Source: Streptomyces violaceoruber (GTDB lineage Bacteria; Actinomycetota; Actinomycetes; Streptomycetales; Streptomycetaceae). Taken from it: 56,858 nt of DNA. How positions within the stretch are numbered: position 1 is the first letter of the stretch; every line of letters starts with the position of its first letter. Location: positions 1 to 56,858 of the forward strand of contig JODI01000070.1 in NCBI GenBank assembly GCA_000720805.1. The letters are read 5' to 3'. Positions 1-8,669 of the stretch are shown piece by piece. The notes beneath the pieces are model-generated. The model was not told where the DNA came from, did not search any database, and saw only the letters and a program-made list of their open reading frames with translations. The position numbers were made by a program, and so were the translations under genes.

Positions 1-16
1 CCCTTCGGTCTTGCGT

Positions 17-114
17 TTCCGACTCTATCAGACTGTTTCCGGTCCGATTTTCCTCGGTGCTTTCCAGGTTCCCGCTCTCGCGTTTCCCTTTCCGGCGGTT
101 CCGACTTTATCAGA
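17..114. repeat. Direct repeat pair near left edge
   Basis: Two copies of a 16-nt motif, ttccgactYtatcaga, lie at 17-32 and 99-114 and differ at one base. The second copy is followed by an inverted ccgact/agtcgg pair (101-106 and 121-126). The gene they would serve lies beyond the left edge or is rnj read from the other side, so no function is assigned. They could be operator half-sites. Confidence 0.4.
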
Positions 115-202
115 AGTTCTGAGTCGGAATTCCCGCCCCGTCGGGAACCGGTCCGGAGCACGAGGCTGCCGGGGTTCCCCCTTGGGCGGAGCCGTAAACC
201 TA

Positions 203-246
203 CTGGAGCGGGGCGCCTCGATGCAAATCGAGGCGCCCCGCTCCAG
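203..246 (-). terminator. Rho-independent-type terminator after rnj
   Basis: A perfect 20-bp inverted repeat (203-222 with 227-246) encloses a GCAA tetraloop. It lies 29 nt beyond the stop codon of the RNase J gene. It has no strong U-tract, as is common for Streptomyces terminators, and could act in both directions. Confidence 0.85.
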
Positions 247-275
247 GTTGACGCGGACGAGTGTCCGACGGACCG

Positions 276-1961
276 TCAGACCTCCACGACCACTGGGAGG
301 ATCATCGGCCTGCGCCGGTACTTGTCCGAGACCCACTTGCCCAGGGTCCGCCGCACCAGCTGCTGGAGCTGGTGGGGTTCGACCACGCCGTCCTGCGCAG
401 AGCGCTCGAGCACCTCGGTGACCCTCGGGAGGACGTCCGCGAAGGCGGAGTCCTCGATACCCGAGCCACGGGCCTGGACATGCGGTCCGCCCGTGATCTT
501 CCCCGTCGAGGAGTCGATGACCACGAAGACCGAGATGATGCCCTCGTCGCCGAGGATCTTGCGGTCCTTCAGCGCCGGCTCGCCCACGTCGCCGACCGAG
601 AGGCCGTCGACGTACACGTAACCGGCCTGGACCTTGCCGGAGATCTTCGCCTTGCCCCCGACGAGGTCGACGACCACGCCGTCCTCGGCGATGACGATCC
701 GGTCGTGCGGAACGCCGGTCAGGGCGCCCAGTTCGGCGTTGGCCCGTAGGTGGCGCCATTCGCCGTGGACCGGCATCAGGTTCTTCGGGCGGCAGATGTT
801 GTAGAAGTACAGCAGCTCGCCGGCCGAGGCGTGCCCCGAGACGTGGACCTTCGCGTTGCCCTTGTGGACGACGTGGGCACCCCAGCGGGTCAGGCCGTTG
901 ATCACGCGGTAGACCGCGTTCTCGTTGCCGGGGATCAGCGACGAGGCCAGGATCACCGTGTCGCCGTTGACGATGCGGATCTGATGGTCGCGGTTGGCCA
1001 TGCGGGACAGGGCCGCCATCGGTTCGCCCTGGGAGCCCGTGCAGACCAGGACGATCTCGTGGTCCGGGAGGTCGTCGAGGGTCTTGACGTCGACTACCAG
1101 GCCCGGCGGGACCTTCAGGTAGCCCAGGTCCCGGGCGATGCCCATGTTGCGGACCATCGAGCGGCCGACGAAGGCGACCCGGCGACCGTATTCGTGGGCC
1201 GCGTCCAGGATCTGCTGGATGCGGTGGACGTGGCTGGCGAAGCTCGCCACGATGATCCGCTTGCGGGCGTTGGCGAAGACCGTGCGCAGAACGTTGGAGA
1301 TCTCCCGCTCGGGCGGAACGAAGCCCGGGACCTCGGCGTTCGTCGAGTCGGCGAGGAGGAGGTCGATGCCCTCCTCGCTGAGACGCGCGAACGCGTGCAG
1401 GTCCGTCAGACGGTTGTCCAGCGGGAGCTGGTCCATCTTGAAGTCGCCCGTGTGGACGACCATGCCCGCCGGCGTACGGATGGCGACGGCCAGGGCGTCC
1501 GGGATGGAGTGGTTCACCGCGACGAACTCGCAGTCGAAGGGGCCGATGCGCTCGCGGTGTCCCTCGGCGACTTCCAGGGTGTACGGACGGATCCGGTGCT
1601 CCTGGAGCTTCGCCTCGATCAGGGCGAGGGTCAGCTTGGAACCGATCAGCGGGATGTCCGGCTTCTCGCGCAGGAGGTAGGGGACGCCGCCGATGTGGTC
1701 CTCGTGGCCATGGGTGAGGACGATGCCCTCGATGTCGTCGAGACGGTCCCTGACGGACGAGAAGTCCGGAAGGATCAGGTCGATTCCCGGCTGCTCCTCC
1801 TCGGGGAAGAGCACTCCGCAGTCGACGATCAGCAGGCGGCCTCCGTACTCGAAGACCGTCATGTTTCGGCCGATCTCGCCGAGACCGCCGAGTGGGGTGA
1901 CCCGCAGACCGCCTTCGGCAAGCGGCGGGGGCGGGGCGAGTTCAGGATGCGGATGACTCAA
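276..1961 (-). CDS. rnj: Ribonuclease J
   Basis: 561-aa metallo-beta-lactamase/beta-CASP ribonuclease that combines endonuclease and 5'-3' exonuclease activity in mRNA decay and rRNA maturation. The zinc-binding HGHEDH motif is at residues 84-89. The downstream HTGDFKMD motif and beta-CASP motifs (for example CTGSQGEPMAAL, HVSGHAS) are intact, and the length is normal for the family. The start is a TTG at 1961, chosen because GAGGAGAG lies 6-8 nt upstream and the protein then begins MSHPHPEL. dapA lies upstream on the same strand, 153 bp away, with a stem-loop in the spacer. A strong terminator follows the gene. Confidence 0.96.
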   Translation of the reverse strand: MSHPHPELAPPPPLAEGGLRVTPLGGLGEIGRNMTVFEYGGRLLIVDCGVLFPEEEQPGIDLILPDFSSVRDRLDDIEGIVLTHGHEDHIGGVPYLLREKPDIPLIGSKLTLALIEAKLQEHRIRPYTLEVAEGHRERIGPFDCEFVAVNHSIPDALAVAIRTPAGMVVHTGDFKMDQLPLDNRLTDLHAFARLSEEGIDLLLADSTNAEVPGFVPPEREISNVLRTVFANARKRIIVASFASHVHRIQQILDAAHEYGRRVAFVGRSMVRNMGIARDLGYLKVPPGLVVDVKTLDDLPDHEIVLVCTGSQGEPMAALSRMANRDHQIRIVNGDTVILASSLIPGNENAVYRVINGLTRWGAHVVHKGNAKVHVSGHASAGELLYFYNICRPKNLMPVHGEWRHLRANAELGALTGVPHDRIVIAEDGVVVDLVGGKAKISGKVQAGYVYVDGLSVGDVGEPALKDRKILGDEGIISVFVVIDSSTGKITGGPHVQARGSGIEDSAFADVLPRVTEVLERSAQDGVVEPHQLQQLVRRTLGKWVSDKYRRRPMILPVVVEV

Positions 1962-1979
1962 AAGACTCTCCTCACCACA

Positions 1980-2010
1980 CGCGCCACGTACCGGTGGGGC
2001 ACGTGGCGCG
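1980..2010 (-). promoter_or_regulatory. Stem-loop between dapA and rnj
   Basis: A 10-bp perfect inverted repeat (cgcgccacgt at 1980-1989, acgtggcgcg at 2001-2010) has an 11-nt loop. It lies about 100 nt past the dapA stop and about 7 nt upstream of the rnj ribosome-binding site. It may terminate dapA transcripts, form the rnj 5' leader, or both; the sequence alone does not decide. Confidence 0.55.
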
Positions 2011-2114
2011 CGTGACGTTCGTGCAGAAGCAGTTGTCGTGTGGACGCAGGCACCGGTGGCCTGCCTATTCAGTTGTGGAGTCTGCCTACGCGTCGAGACG
2101 CGCGAAGTCTGATG

Positions 2115-3014
2115 TCAGAGCTGTACCCCGCCGGCGGCAAGATCGATCTTGAGCTGCTCGATCTCTTCGGGCGTGAGCTCCACCATGGGGGCGCGCAGAG
2201 GCCCGGCGGGCAGGCCCTGGAGGGCGAGCGCGGCCTTCGTCGTCATGACGCCCTGGGTGCGGAACATGCCCGTGTAGACGGGAAGCAGCTTCTGGTGGAT
2301 CTCGGTCGCCTTCTGGACGTCGCCCGCGATGTACGCCTCGACCAGCGCGCGCAGCTCCGGGGTGACCACGTGGCCGACGACCGAGACGAAGCCGACCGCG
2401 CCCACGGAGAGCAGCGGCAGGTTCAGCATGTCGTCGCCGGAGTACCAGGCGAGGCCGGAGCGTGCGATGGCCCAGCTGGCGCGGCCGAGGTCGCCCTTGG
2501 CGTCCTTGTTGGCGACGATGCGTGGGTGCTCGGCAAGGCGGACGAGCGTCTCGGTGTTGATCGGGACGCCGCTGCGGCCTGGGATGTCGTAGAGCATGAC
2601 CGGCAGCTGGGTCGCGTCGGCGATGGCCGTGAAGTTTCGGTACAGGCCCTCTTGTGGGGGCTTGTTGTAGTACGGGGTGACGGTCAGGAGTCCGTCGGCG
2701 CCGGCCTTCTCGGCGTCCCGGGCGAGCTCGATGCTGTGGCGCGTGTCGTTGGTGCCGACGCCGGCGACGATGTGCGCGCGCTCGCCGACCGCCTCCACAA
2801 CGGCTCGTACGAGCTGGGCTTTCTCCGCGTTGCTCGTGGTCGGGGACTCACCGGTGGTCCCGTTGATGATCAGGCCGTCGTTGCCTGCGTCCACCAGGTG
2901 GGTGGCGAGCCGCTGTGCGCCGTCGAGGTCGAGTGCGCCGTCCGCCGTGAAGGGCGTGACCATGGCGGTGAGGACCCGCCCGAAGGGGGTCTGCGGAGTG
3001 GAGGTCGGAGCCAT
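2115..3014 (-). CDS. dapA: 4-hydroxy-tetrahydrodipicolinate synthase
   Basis: 299-aa class I aldolase (TIM barrel) that condenses pyruvate with aspartate semialdehyde, the committed step of lysine/diaminopimelate synthesis. Visible hallmarks are the TTGE motif (53-56), the catalytic tyrosine in TPYYNKP (Y116), the carboxylate-binding arginine in IPGRSG (R147) and the Schiff-base lysine in ANKDAKGD (K170). An in-frame GTG at 3023 would add three residues. The ATG at 3014 is preferred because MAPTSTPQ is a typical beginning; neither start has a strong RBS. dapB lies about 3.5 kb away at 6513-7265 in a separate transcription unit. thyX is upstream on the same strand behind a terminator. Confidence 0.95.
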   Translation of the reverse strand: MAPTSTPQTPFGRVLTAMVTPFTADGALDLDGAQRLATHLVDAGNDGLIINGTTGESPTTSNAEKAQLVRAVVEAVGERAHIVAGVGTNDTRHSIELARDAEKAGADGLLTVTPYYNKPPQEGLYRNFTAIADATQLPVMLYDIPGRSGVPINTETLVRLAEHPRIVANKDAKGDLGRASWAIARSGLAWYSGDDMLNLPLLSVGAVGFVSVVGHVVTPELRALVEAYIAGDVQKATEIHQKLLPVYTGMFRTQGVMTTKAALALQGLPAGPLRAPMVELTPEEIEQLKIDLAAGGVQL

Positions 3015-3087
3015 GGGTAACACGCTACTCGTTGCTCAAGGTGGGGTCTGCCCTCGGGGGAGGCGGCAAGTCGTGACAAATGCGGAG

Positions 3088-3125
3088 CCCGGCACTGCCT
3101 GCTCGGGGGTTCAAGCAGTGCCGGG
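3088..3125 (-). terminator. Terminator between thyX and dapA
   Basis: An 11-bp perfect stem (cccggcactgc at 3088-3098 with gcagtgccggg at 3115-3125) with a 16-nt loop lies about 100 nt downstream of the thyX stop. Confidence 0.65.
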
Positions 3126-3225
3126 TCCGTTTGATCAGGCTAGATGAACTTCTCCAAATGCCGCAATACGGACACTTCGCGCGGCTGACCCGTACATCTG
3201 TGCTCTGCGCGGGAAAGAGGCCGCG

Positions 3226-4875
3226 TTACGGCGCCACACGGCCGTTCGCATTGAAGGCGGCGTGCGTGAGCGGCATGAGCTTGGCCCACTCGGTCTCCAT
3301 CTTCTCCCCGACCATCTCGATCTCCCGCTGCGGGAAGGACGGGACCTTCGCCAGCTCGTGCTGAGTACGCAGCCCGAGGAAATGCATCAGTGAGCGGGCG
3401 TTGCACGTGGCGTACATCGAGGAGAACAGGCCGACCGGGAGGACGGCGCGGGCGACCTCGCGGGCGACGCCGGCGGCGAGCATCTCCTGGTACCGCTCGT
3501 ACGCCTGGATGTACGACTCCTGCATCGAGCGTTCCACGATCGCCTGCTGCGCCTCGGTGCCCGGCACGAACTCGTACTTGCCCGGGCGTCCCTGCTGGAC
3601 GAGCTTGCGGTCCTCTCCGGGCACGTAGAAGACCGGTTGCAGTTCCCGGTAGCGGCCCGACTCCTCGTTGTAGGAGTTGTGGACGACGACACCGTTGGCC
3701 AGGAAGTTGTGCCAGGGGCCTTCCACGGTGAGGTCGTACGTCATCTCCTCACCGTCCTCCTCGATGGACACGATCGGGTCGGGCACGGCCACGGCGTTCT
3801 CCCCGCCGCCGCGTGCGAGCTTCTGCTCCTCGGCGCTCCTGGACGCCTGGCAGGGCTCACAGGCGGGTGCCAGGTTCCGCTCGTCGAGCGCGCGGGTGAG
3901 GTCCTCTGCCATGGGAACCACGTGATCGAGCGCGAGCTGCTCCCGTGGGAAGGACTCTCCGCAGAGGTGGCAGGTGTCGGTCTCGGCGATCAGGCGGTCG
4001 CGCTGCATCGAGGTCCACACGCCGACCCCCCGGCGAAGGCCCGGGGGGACCACCCGCTCCGTGGGGCGAGGGGCCGGGCTCTCGGCCATCACGGCGTCCC
4101 CCACCACGAGCTCGCCGGCCTTGCGCCAGCCCTCCGGGGTGAGAACGGCATGGTCGACCGTGCAGCGCAGGACCTTGCCATCGGCGGTGGTGATCTTGAT
4201 GAGCGGTTTGACGCCCGACTGGATGACGTCGAGGAGCTGGGCCCCGCGGGCCGTCAGCGTCTCCTCGTCGTAGCAGCGGACCTGGTTGCGCCGGACTGAT
4301 TCCAGCTTGCGCAGCCTGGTCCCAGGGTGCTGCTCCCTGAACTCCGCGACGGCGGAGTCGGCGGCCTCGCGGTTGTCGTACAGCCCCAGGTAGTGGTCGG
4401 TCTCCTCCCGGCGGACCTGCGCCATCCACTTCTCCGCGCGGGCATGCCAGGTCACCCCACCCGCCGAATGCGGCAACCGGTCCTCCACGCCCAGGTGCCA
4501 GAGCTCGTAGAGGTCCTTGATCGAGCGGCGCCGGAGGGTGCCCGCCTCGCTGACCAGCGTGATCTCCGTGTCACCGGCGAGGCACCAGCCCACTCGGTGT
4601 CGCATGAACTCGCGGAAGACGAAGATCGGGGCGCTGACGAAGAAGGTCATCGAGTTGTGCTCGAAGGGGCTGCCGTGCCGGTCCCGCATGAGGTAATTGA
4701 TCAGGCCCTTGGAGCGCTCGGGGTCCTTGCCCAGCTCGTCCAGGGACTGCTCGCCGATGGTCGAGACGCGGGCGGCGAAGAGCACGTCGGCGTCGGACGC
4801 GGTGTGCTTGACCAGCTCGACGGTGACGTCGCTGCGGAAGCTGGGCTTCAGGTCGTCGGCGGGGGTGTCGGTCAC
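3226..4875 (-). CDS. thyX: FAD-dependent thymidylate synthase ThyX containing an intein
   Basis: 549-aa precursor of flavin-dependent thymidylate synthase, which makes dTMP from dUMP using methylene-tetrahydrofolate, NADPH and FAD. The N-extein is residues 1-97, an intein of 303 residues follows (98-400), and the C-extein is 149 residues. Removing the intein gives a 246-aa enzyme of normal ThyX length and regenerates the signature RHRVGW-SYNEESGRY, the RHRx7S motif that binds FAD and dUMP. The enzyme should therefore be inactive until splicing. The start is GTG at 4875 (VTDTPADDLK, typical for Streptomyces ThyX); the frame stays open upstream but that stretch looks non-coding. A divergent small gene begins about 190 bp away. 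Confidence 0.96.
   Translation of the reverse strand: MTDTPADDLKPSFRSDVTVELVKHTASDADVLFAARVSTIGEQSLDELGKDPERSKGLINYLMRDRHGSPFEHNSMTFFVSAPIFVFREFMRHRVGWCLAGDTEITLVSEAGTLRRRSIKDLYELWHLGVEDRLPHSAGGVTWHARAEKWMAQVRREETDHYLGLYDNREAADSAVAEFREQHPGTRLRKLESVRRNQVRCYDEETLTARGAQLLDVIQSGVKPLIKITTADGKVLRCTVDHAVLTPEGWRKAGELVVGDAVMAESPAPRPTERVVPPGLRRGVGVWTSMQRDRLIAETDTCHLCGESFPREQLALDHVVPMAEDLTRALDERNLAPACEPCQASRSAEEQKLARGGGENAVAVPDPIVSIEEDGEEMTYDLTVEGPWHNFLANGVVVHNSYNEESGRYRELQPVFYVPGEDRKLVQQGRPGKYEFVPGTEAQQAIVERSMQESYIQAYERYQEMLAAGVAREVARAVLPVGLFSSMYATCNARSLMHFLGLRTQHELAKVPSFPQREIEMVGEKMETEWAKLMPLTHAAFNANGRVAP
3676..4584 (-). other. Intein within thyX (AP2-like plus HNH-like segments)
   Basis: 303-residue in-frame intein. 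Block A starts with Cys1 (CLAGDTEITL). Block B has the TxxH signature TVDH (T142, H145). Blocks F and G end EGPWHNFLANGVVVHN, giving the penultimate His302 and terminal Asn303, followed by Ser as the +1 extein nucleophile. All residues needed for canonical splicing are present. Between blocks B and F lies an HNH-type endonuclease segment: CHLC (205-208), LDHVVP with H221, N237, then CEPC (242-245). The residue after CEPC is Gln246 where HNH nucleases normally have His. Between blocks A and B, residues about 45-90 (W46, W53, YLGLYD at 65-70, then EAADSAVAEF) resemble an AP2-type DNA-binding domain. Confidence 0.93.
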
Positions 4876-5066
4876 GGCGGGGAGGGTCCTTCCATCACTT
4901 CTCTCGGGCGGCGCCCACTCTACGGCCCGGCACTGACATCGGGGCGTTCGGTGCCGGGACGCGACAACTTCTGTGAATTCGGGGCAAGCGGGCACCATTT
5001 GTGGCACCCGATCGTCTGTATGGACGACAGTGATCCGTTCGTTCCCGGAAGGGAGAAGCGACCCCG

Positions 5067-5306
5067 ATGTTCCGTCGGCGCGAACCCGTACCGTTCGCCT
5101 TCCTCGCCGAATCCGACAGGTTCCGCAGCAATGTCACTCCCCCACCCCGTGAGCGGGCCTCCGCCGGGCAGATAGCCGGGCGCTGGCTCCTGGGGCTGAC
5201 GATCATCGCCGGGCTGGTGGGCTCCCTGGTGATCGGGATGCCGGCGCTGTCCCAGAACCAGACGCCGGCGCAGACGCAACAGTCCCAGGCGTCCCAGGGG
5301 CACTGA
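5067..5306 (+). CDS. Small single-pass membrane protein, function unknown
   Basis: 79-aa protein with a basic, arginine-rich N-terminus, one hydrophobic segment at about residues 39-60 (WLLGLTIIAGLVGSLVIG) and a Gln/Ser/Thr-rich tail. No known domain is recognised. The ATG is preceded by GGGAGAAG about 11 nt upstream. It is divergent from thyX and lies 100 bp ahead of the PH-domain gene on the same strand, with which it may be co-transcribed. Confidence 0.7.
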   Translation: MFRRREPVPFAFLAESDRFRSNVTPPPRERASAGQIAGRWLLGLTIIAGLVGSLVIGMPALSQNQTPAQTQQSQASQGH

Positions 5307-5406
5307 GCCGGAACTGGCTCCATCCGGACCCCCGGAGGTGGTGAGTGGGGACACAGGTGGATAACCTCACCGGGCACAGCCCACATGGATCAAGCGAGGA
5401 CCAGCC

Positions 5407-5961
5407 GTGCCCCTGCCCTTCCTGACAGCCGACCGCGCGTTCGAGGCGGCGGAGGATGTCGCGCTGCCCTTCGACGACCGCGACCGCTGGCGGCGCCCCT
5501 ACCGGCCCGGCCCGTGGCGCGTGGGCACGGCCGCGATCCTGCTGCTGCTCGCCTCGTACGCGCTGTTCGCGGCGGTCATCATCGCCCTGACCGGCTCGGT
5601 GTCGGAAGCCGGGGTCGTCCTCGGTGTCGCCGGGGTCGTCATCGCCGGCGCGCTTCGGCTGCTGCGTGTGGGGGTCTGGGTGAGCGCCCAGGGGCTTCGC
5701 CAGGTGGGTTTCCTGCGCACGCGCACTGTTCCGTGGGAACGGATCGTCGCTGTGCGGACGGTGCAGCAGCCGGTGCGCTGGCTCGGGTTGCCGCGCGCCG
5801 TGCAGGGGCAGGCCCTGACGCTCGTACGACGGGATCGTGGGGCGGAGGACGCGCCGGCGCTGCTGACCACGCACAGCGCGGACTTCCTGGCGCGGCCCGG
5901 TTCGTTCGACCGGGCCGCGGACGCGGTGGAGGCCTGGGCGGACGAGTACCGGCAGGGCTGA
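5407..5961 (+). CDS. Membrane protein with bacterial PH-like domain
   Basis: 184-aa protein. Residues about 38-58 and 65-85 form two hydrophobic segments. The C-terminal part (GVWVSAQGLRQVGFLRTRTV, then the WERI/VRTVQQPV region) follows the pattern of bacterial PH-like (bPH) domains found in actinobacterial membrane proteins. The GTG start at 5407 has GAGG about 9 nt upstream. No enzymatic motif is seen and no specific role is assigned. The gene converges on the minus-strand operon downstream and shares a bidirectional terminator with it. Confidence 0.75.
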   Translation: MPLPFLTADRAFEAAEDVALPFDDRDRWRRPYRPGPWRVGTAAILLLLASYALFAAVIIALTGSVSEAGVVLGVAGVVIAGALRLLRVGVWVSAQGLRQVGFLRTRTVPWERIVAVRTVQQPVRWLGLPRAVQGQALTLVRRDRGAEDAPALLTTHSADFLARPGSFDRAADAVEAWADEYRQG

Positions 5962-5990
5962 CCGTCCCGGCGGCGACAGCGACAGCGAGA

Positions 5991-6039
5991 ACACCGAAGG
6001 GTCGATCCGCATGTGCGTGCGGATCGACCCCTTCGGTGT
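5991..6039. terminator. Bidirectional terminator
   Basis: A 20-bp inverted repeat (5991-6010 with 6019-6039) with a single-base bulge and an 8-nt loop. It lies between the convergent PH-domain gene (+) and the 2TM/TPR-like gene (-). Confidence 0.85.
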
Positions 6040-6060
6040 GCGGCTGAGCGGGCGGGCTTT

Positions 6061-6512
6061 TCAGGTCTGGACCGGCTTGCCGTCGTGCAGGGCTATCGCC
6101 CGTTGCATCGCCTTGCGGGCGCGGGGGGTGTCACGGGCGTCGTGGTAGGCGACGGCGAGGCGGAACCAGCTGCGCCAGTCGTCCGGGGCCGCCTCCGTCT
6201 CGGCCTTGCGCTTGGCGAAGACCTCGTCGGCCGAGTCGCGGTCGATACGGCCGCCGGGGGTGCGCCTGAGCTCGTCGAGGGGCAGGCCGCCCTCCGCGTC
6301 GAGTGCGGCGGCGAGCTGCCCCGCCTTGCGGGCGAACTGGGTGTTCTTCCAGAGGAACCACAGGCCGATGACCGGCAGGATCAGCACCGCCACCCCGAAG
6401 GTGACGGTCAGGAGCGTGCCGGACTGGATGAGCATGACGCCACGGCTGCCGACCAGGACGAAGTAGAAGACCAGGACGGCGGCCGTGACGGCGTAGGAGA
6501 GCTTGGCTCGCA

Positions 6513-6513
<1 letters not shown>
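6061..6513 (-). CDS. Two-TM membrane protein with TPR-like C-terminus
   Basis: 150-aa protein with two hydrophobic segments (residues about 5-25 and 33-55), then a soluble part ending in a helical, TPR-like stretch (WRSWFRLAVAYHDARDTPRARKAM is split across about residues 113-137). Its start overlaps the dapB stop as TGATG, so it is probably translated by coupling and is the last gene of the rpsO-pnp-M16-dapB strand. The function is unknown; the position suggests co-expression only. Confidence 0.75.
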
Positions 6514-7277
<764 letters not shown>

Positions 7278-7289
7278 TTACCGAGGGGG

Positions 7290-8669
7290 TTAGGCGACGG
7301 CCTCGTGCAGACGGGCCGCCTGCTTGTCCTTCAGCGGGCCGATGACCGACAGCGAGGGCCGGCGTCCCAGGATCTCGTGGGCGACCGAGCGGACGTCGTC
7401 CGGGGTGACCGAGGCGATCCGGGCCAGCATGTCGTCGACCGACATCTGATCGCCCCAGCACAGCTCGCTCTTGCCGATGCGGTTCATCAGCGCGCCGGTG
7501 TCCTCCAGCCCGAGGACCGTCGAGCCCCGGAGCTGGCCGATGGCGCGGTCGATCTCGTCGTCCGAGAGGCCGTGTTCGGCGACCTGGTCGAGTTCGTCGC
7601 GGCAGATCTTCAGCACGTCGTGCACCTGGCTCGGGCGACAGCCCGCGTACACGCCGAAGAGGCCGCAGTCGGCGAAGCCGGAGGTGTACGAGTACACGCT
7701 GTAGGCCAGCCCGCGCTTCTCGCGGACCTCCTGGAACAGCCTCGACGACATTCCGCCGCCGAGGGCCGTGTTGAGCACGCCCAGCGCCCAGCGGCGCTCG
7801 TCCGTGCGGGGCAGCCCCGGCATGCCGAGGACGACATGGGCCTGTTCGGTCTTGCGGCCGATCAGCTCGACGCGGCCGGCGGTGCGCAGGGCGCGGCGTC
7901 CGTCGCGGGGGGCGATGGGCGCGGCGTCGAGGTTCTTGAGGGCGCCCGCCTTCTCGAAGGCCGCGCGGACCTGTCGTACGACCGTGTTGTGGTCGACGTT
8001 GCCGGCGCAGGCCACCACGAGGTGGGTGGGATCGTAGTGCTTCTTGTAGAAGCGGCGGATGCGGTCGGCGGTGAGAGCGTTGACGGTGTCGACCGTGCCG
8101 AGGACCGGGCGCCCGAGGGGGTTGTCGCCGAACATGGTGTGCGCGAACAGGTCGTGCACGCAGTCGCCCGGGTCGTCCTCGGTCATGGCGATCTCTTCGA
8201 GGATCGCGCCCCGCTCGACGTTGACGTCCTCTTCGAGGATCAGCGAGCCCGTGAGCATGTCGCAGACGACGTCGATGGCCAGCGGCAGGTCGGTGTCGAG
8301 CACGCGCGCGTAGTAGCACGTGTACTCCTTCGCCGTGAACGCGTTCATCTCGCCGCCGACCGCGTCGAGTGCGGAGGAGATGTCCAGGGCGCTGCGCTTG
8401 GAGGTGCCCTTGAAGAGCAGGTGCTCCAGGTAGTGCGTGGCGCCGTTCAGGGCCGGCGTCTCGTCACGGGAGCCAACGTGCGCCCAGATGCCGAAGGTCG
8501 CCGAGCGGACCGACGGCAGGGTTTCGGTGACGATGCGCAGGCCCCCGGGGAGGGTGGTCTTGCGGACGACGCCGATGCCGTTGGTGCCCTTGATCAGGGT
8601 TTGGGTACGGGCGACGGCCCGCGCCTCCGAGGAGGTGCGGGCCGTCGCCGTGGAGCTACTCGACGTCAC
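7290..8669 (-). CDS. M16 family zinc metallopeptidase
   Basis: 459-aa pitrilysin/MPP-like peptidase. The inverted zinc motif HYLEH is at residues 79-83 (His79, Glu82, His83), with the third ligand expected in the ERGAILEEI segment. The C-terminal half has the usual [20 protein letters not shown] pattern, so it looks like an active M16B subunit. The GTG start overlaps the pnp stop as GTGA, showing translational coupling. This pnp-M16-dapB order is characteristic of Streptomyces. The substrate is not known from sequence. Confidence 0.93.
   Translation of the reverse strand: MTSSSSTATARTSSEARAVARTQTLIKGTNGIGVVRKTTLPGGLRIVTETLPSVRSATFGIWAHVGSRDETPALNGATHYLEHLLFKGTSKRSALDISSALDAVGGEMNAFTAKEYTCYYARVLDTDLPLAIDVVCDMLTGSLILEEDVNVERGAILEEIAMTEDDPGDCVHDLFAHTMFGDNPLGRPVLGTVDTVNALTADRIRRFYKKHYDPTHLVVACAGNVDHNTVVRQVRAAFEKAGALKNLDAAPIAPRDGRRALRTAGRVELIGRKTEQAHVVLGMPGLPRTDERRWALGVLNTALGGGMSSRLFQEVREKRGLAYSVYSYTSGFADCGLFGVYAGCRPSQVHDVLKICRDELDQVAEHGLSDDEIDRAIGQLRGSTVLGLEDTGALMNRIGKSELCWGDQMSVDDMLARIASVTPDDVRSVAHEILGRRPSLSVIGPLKDKQAARLHEAVA

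Noticed and set aside
3126..3225. Possible tRNA or small RNA gene between thyX and dapA
   Set aside because: No cloverleaf or T-loop consensus could be drawn; only the terminator hairpin is convincing.
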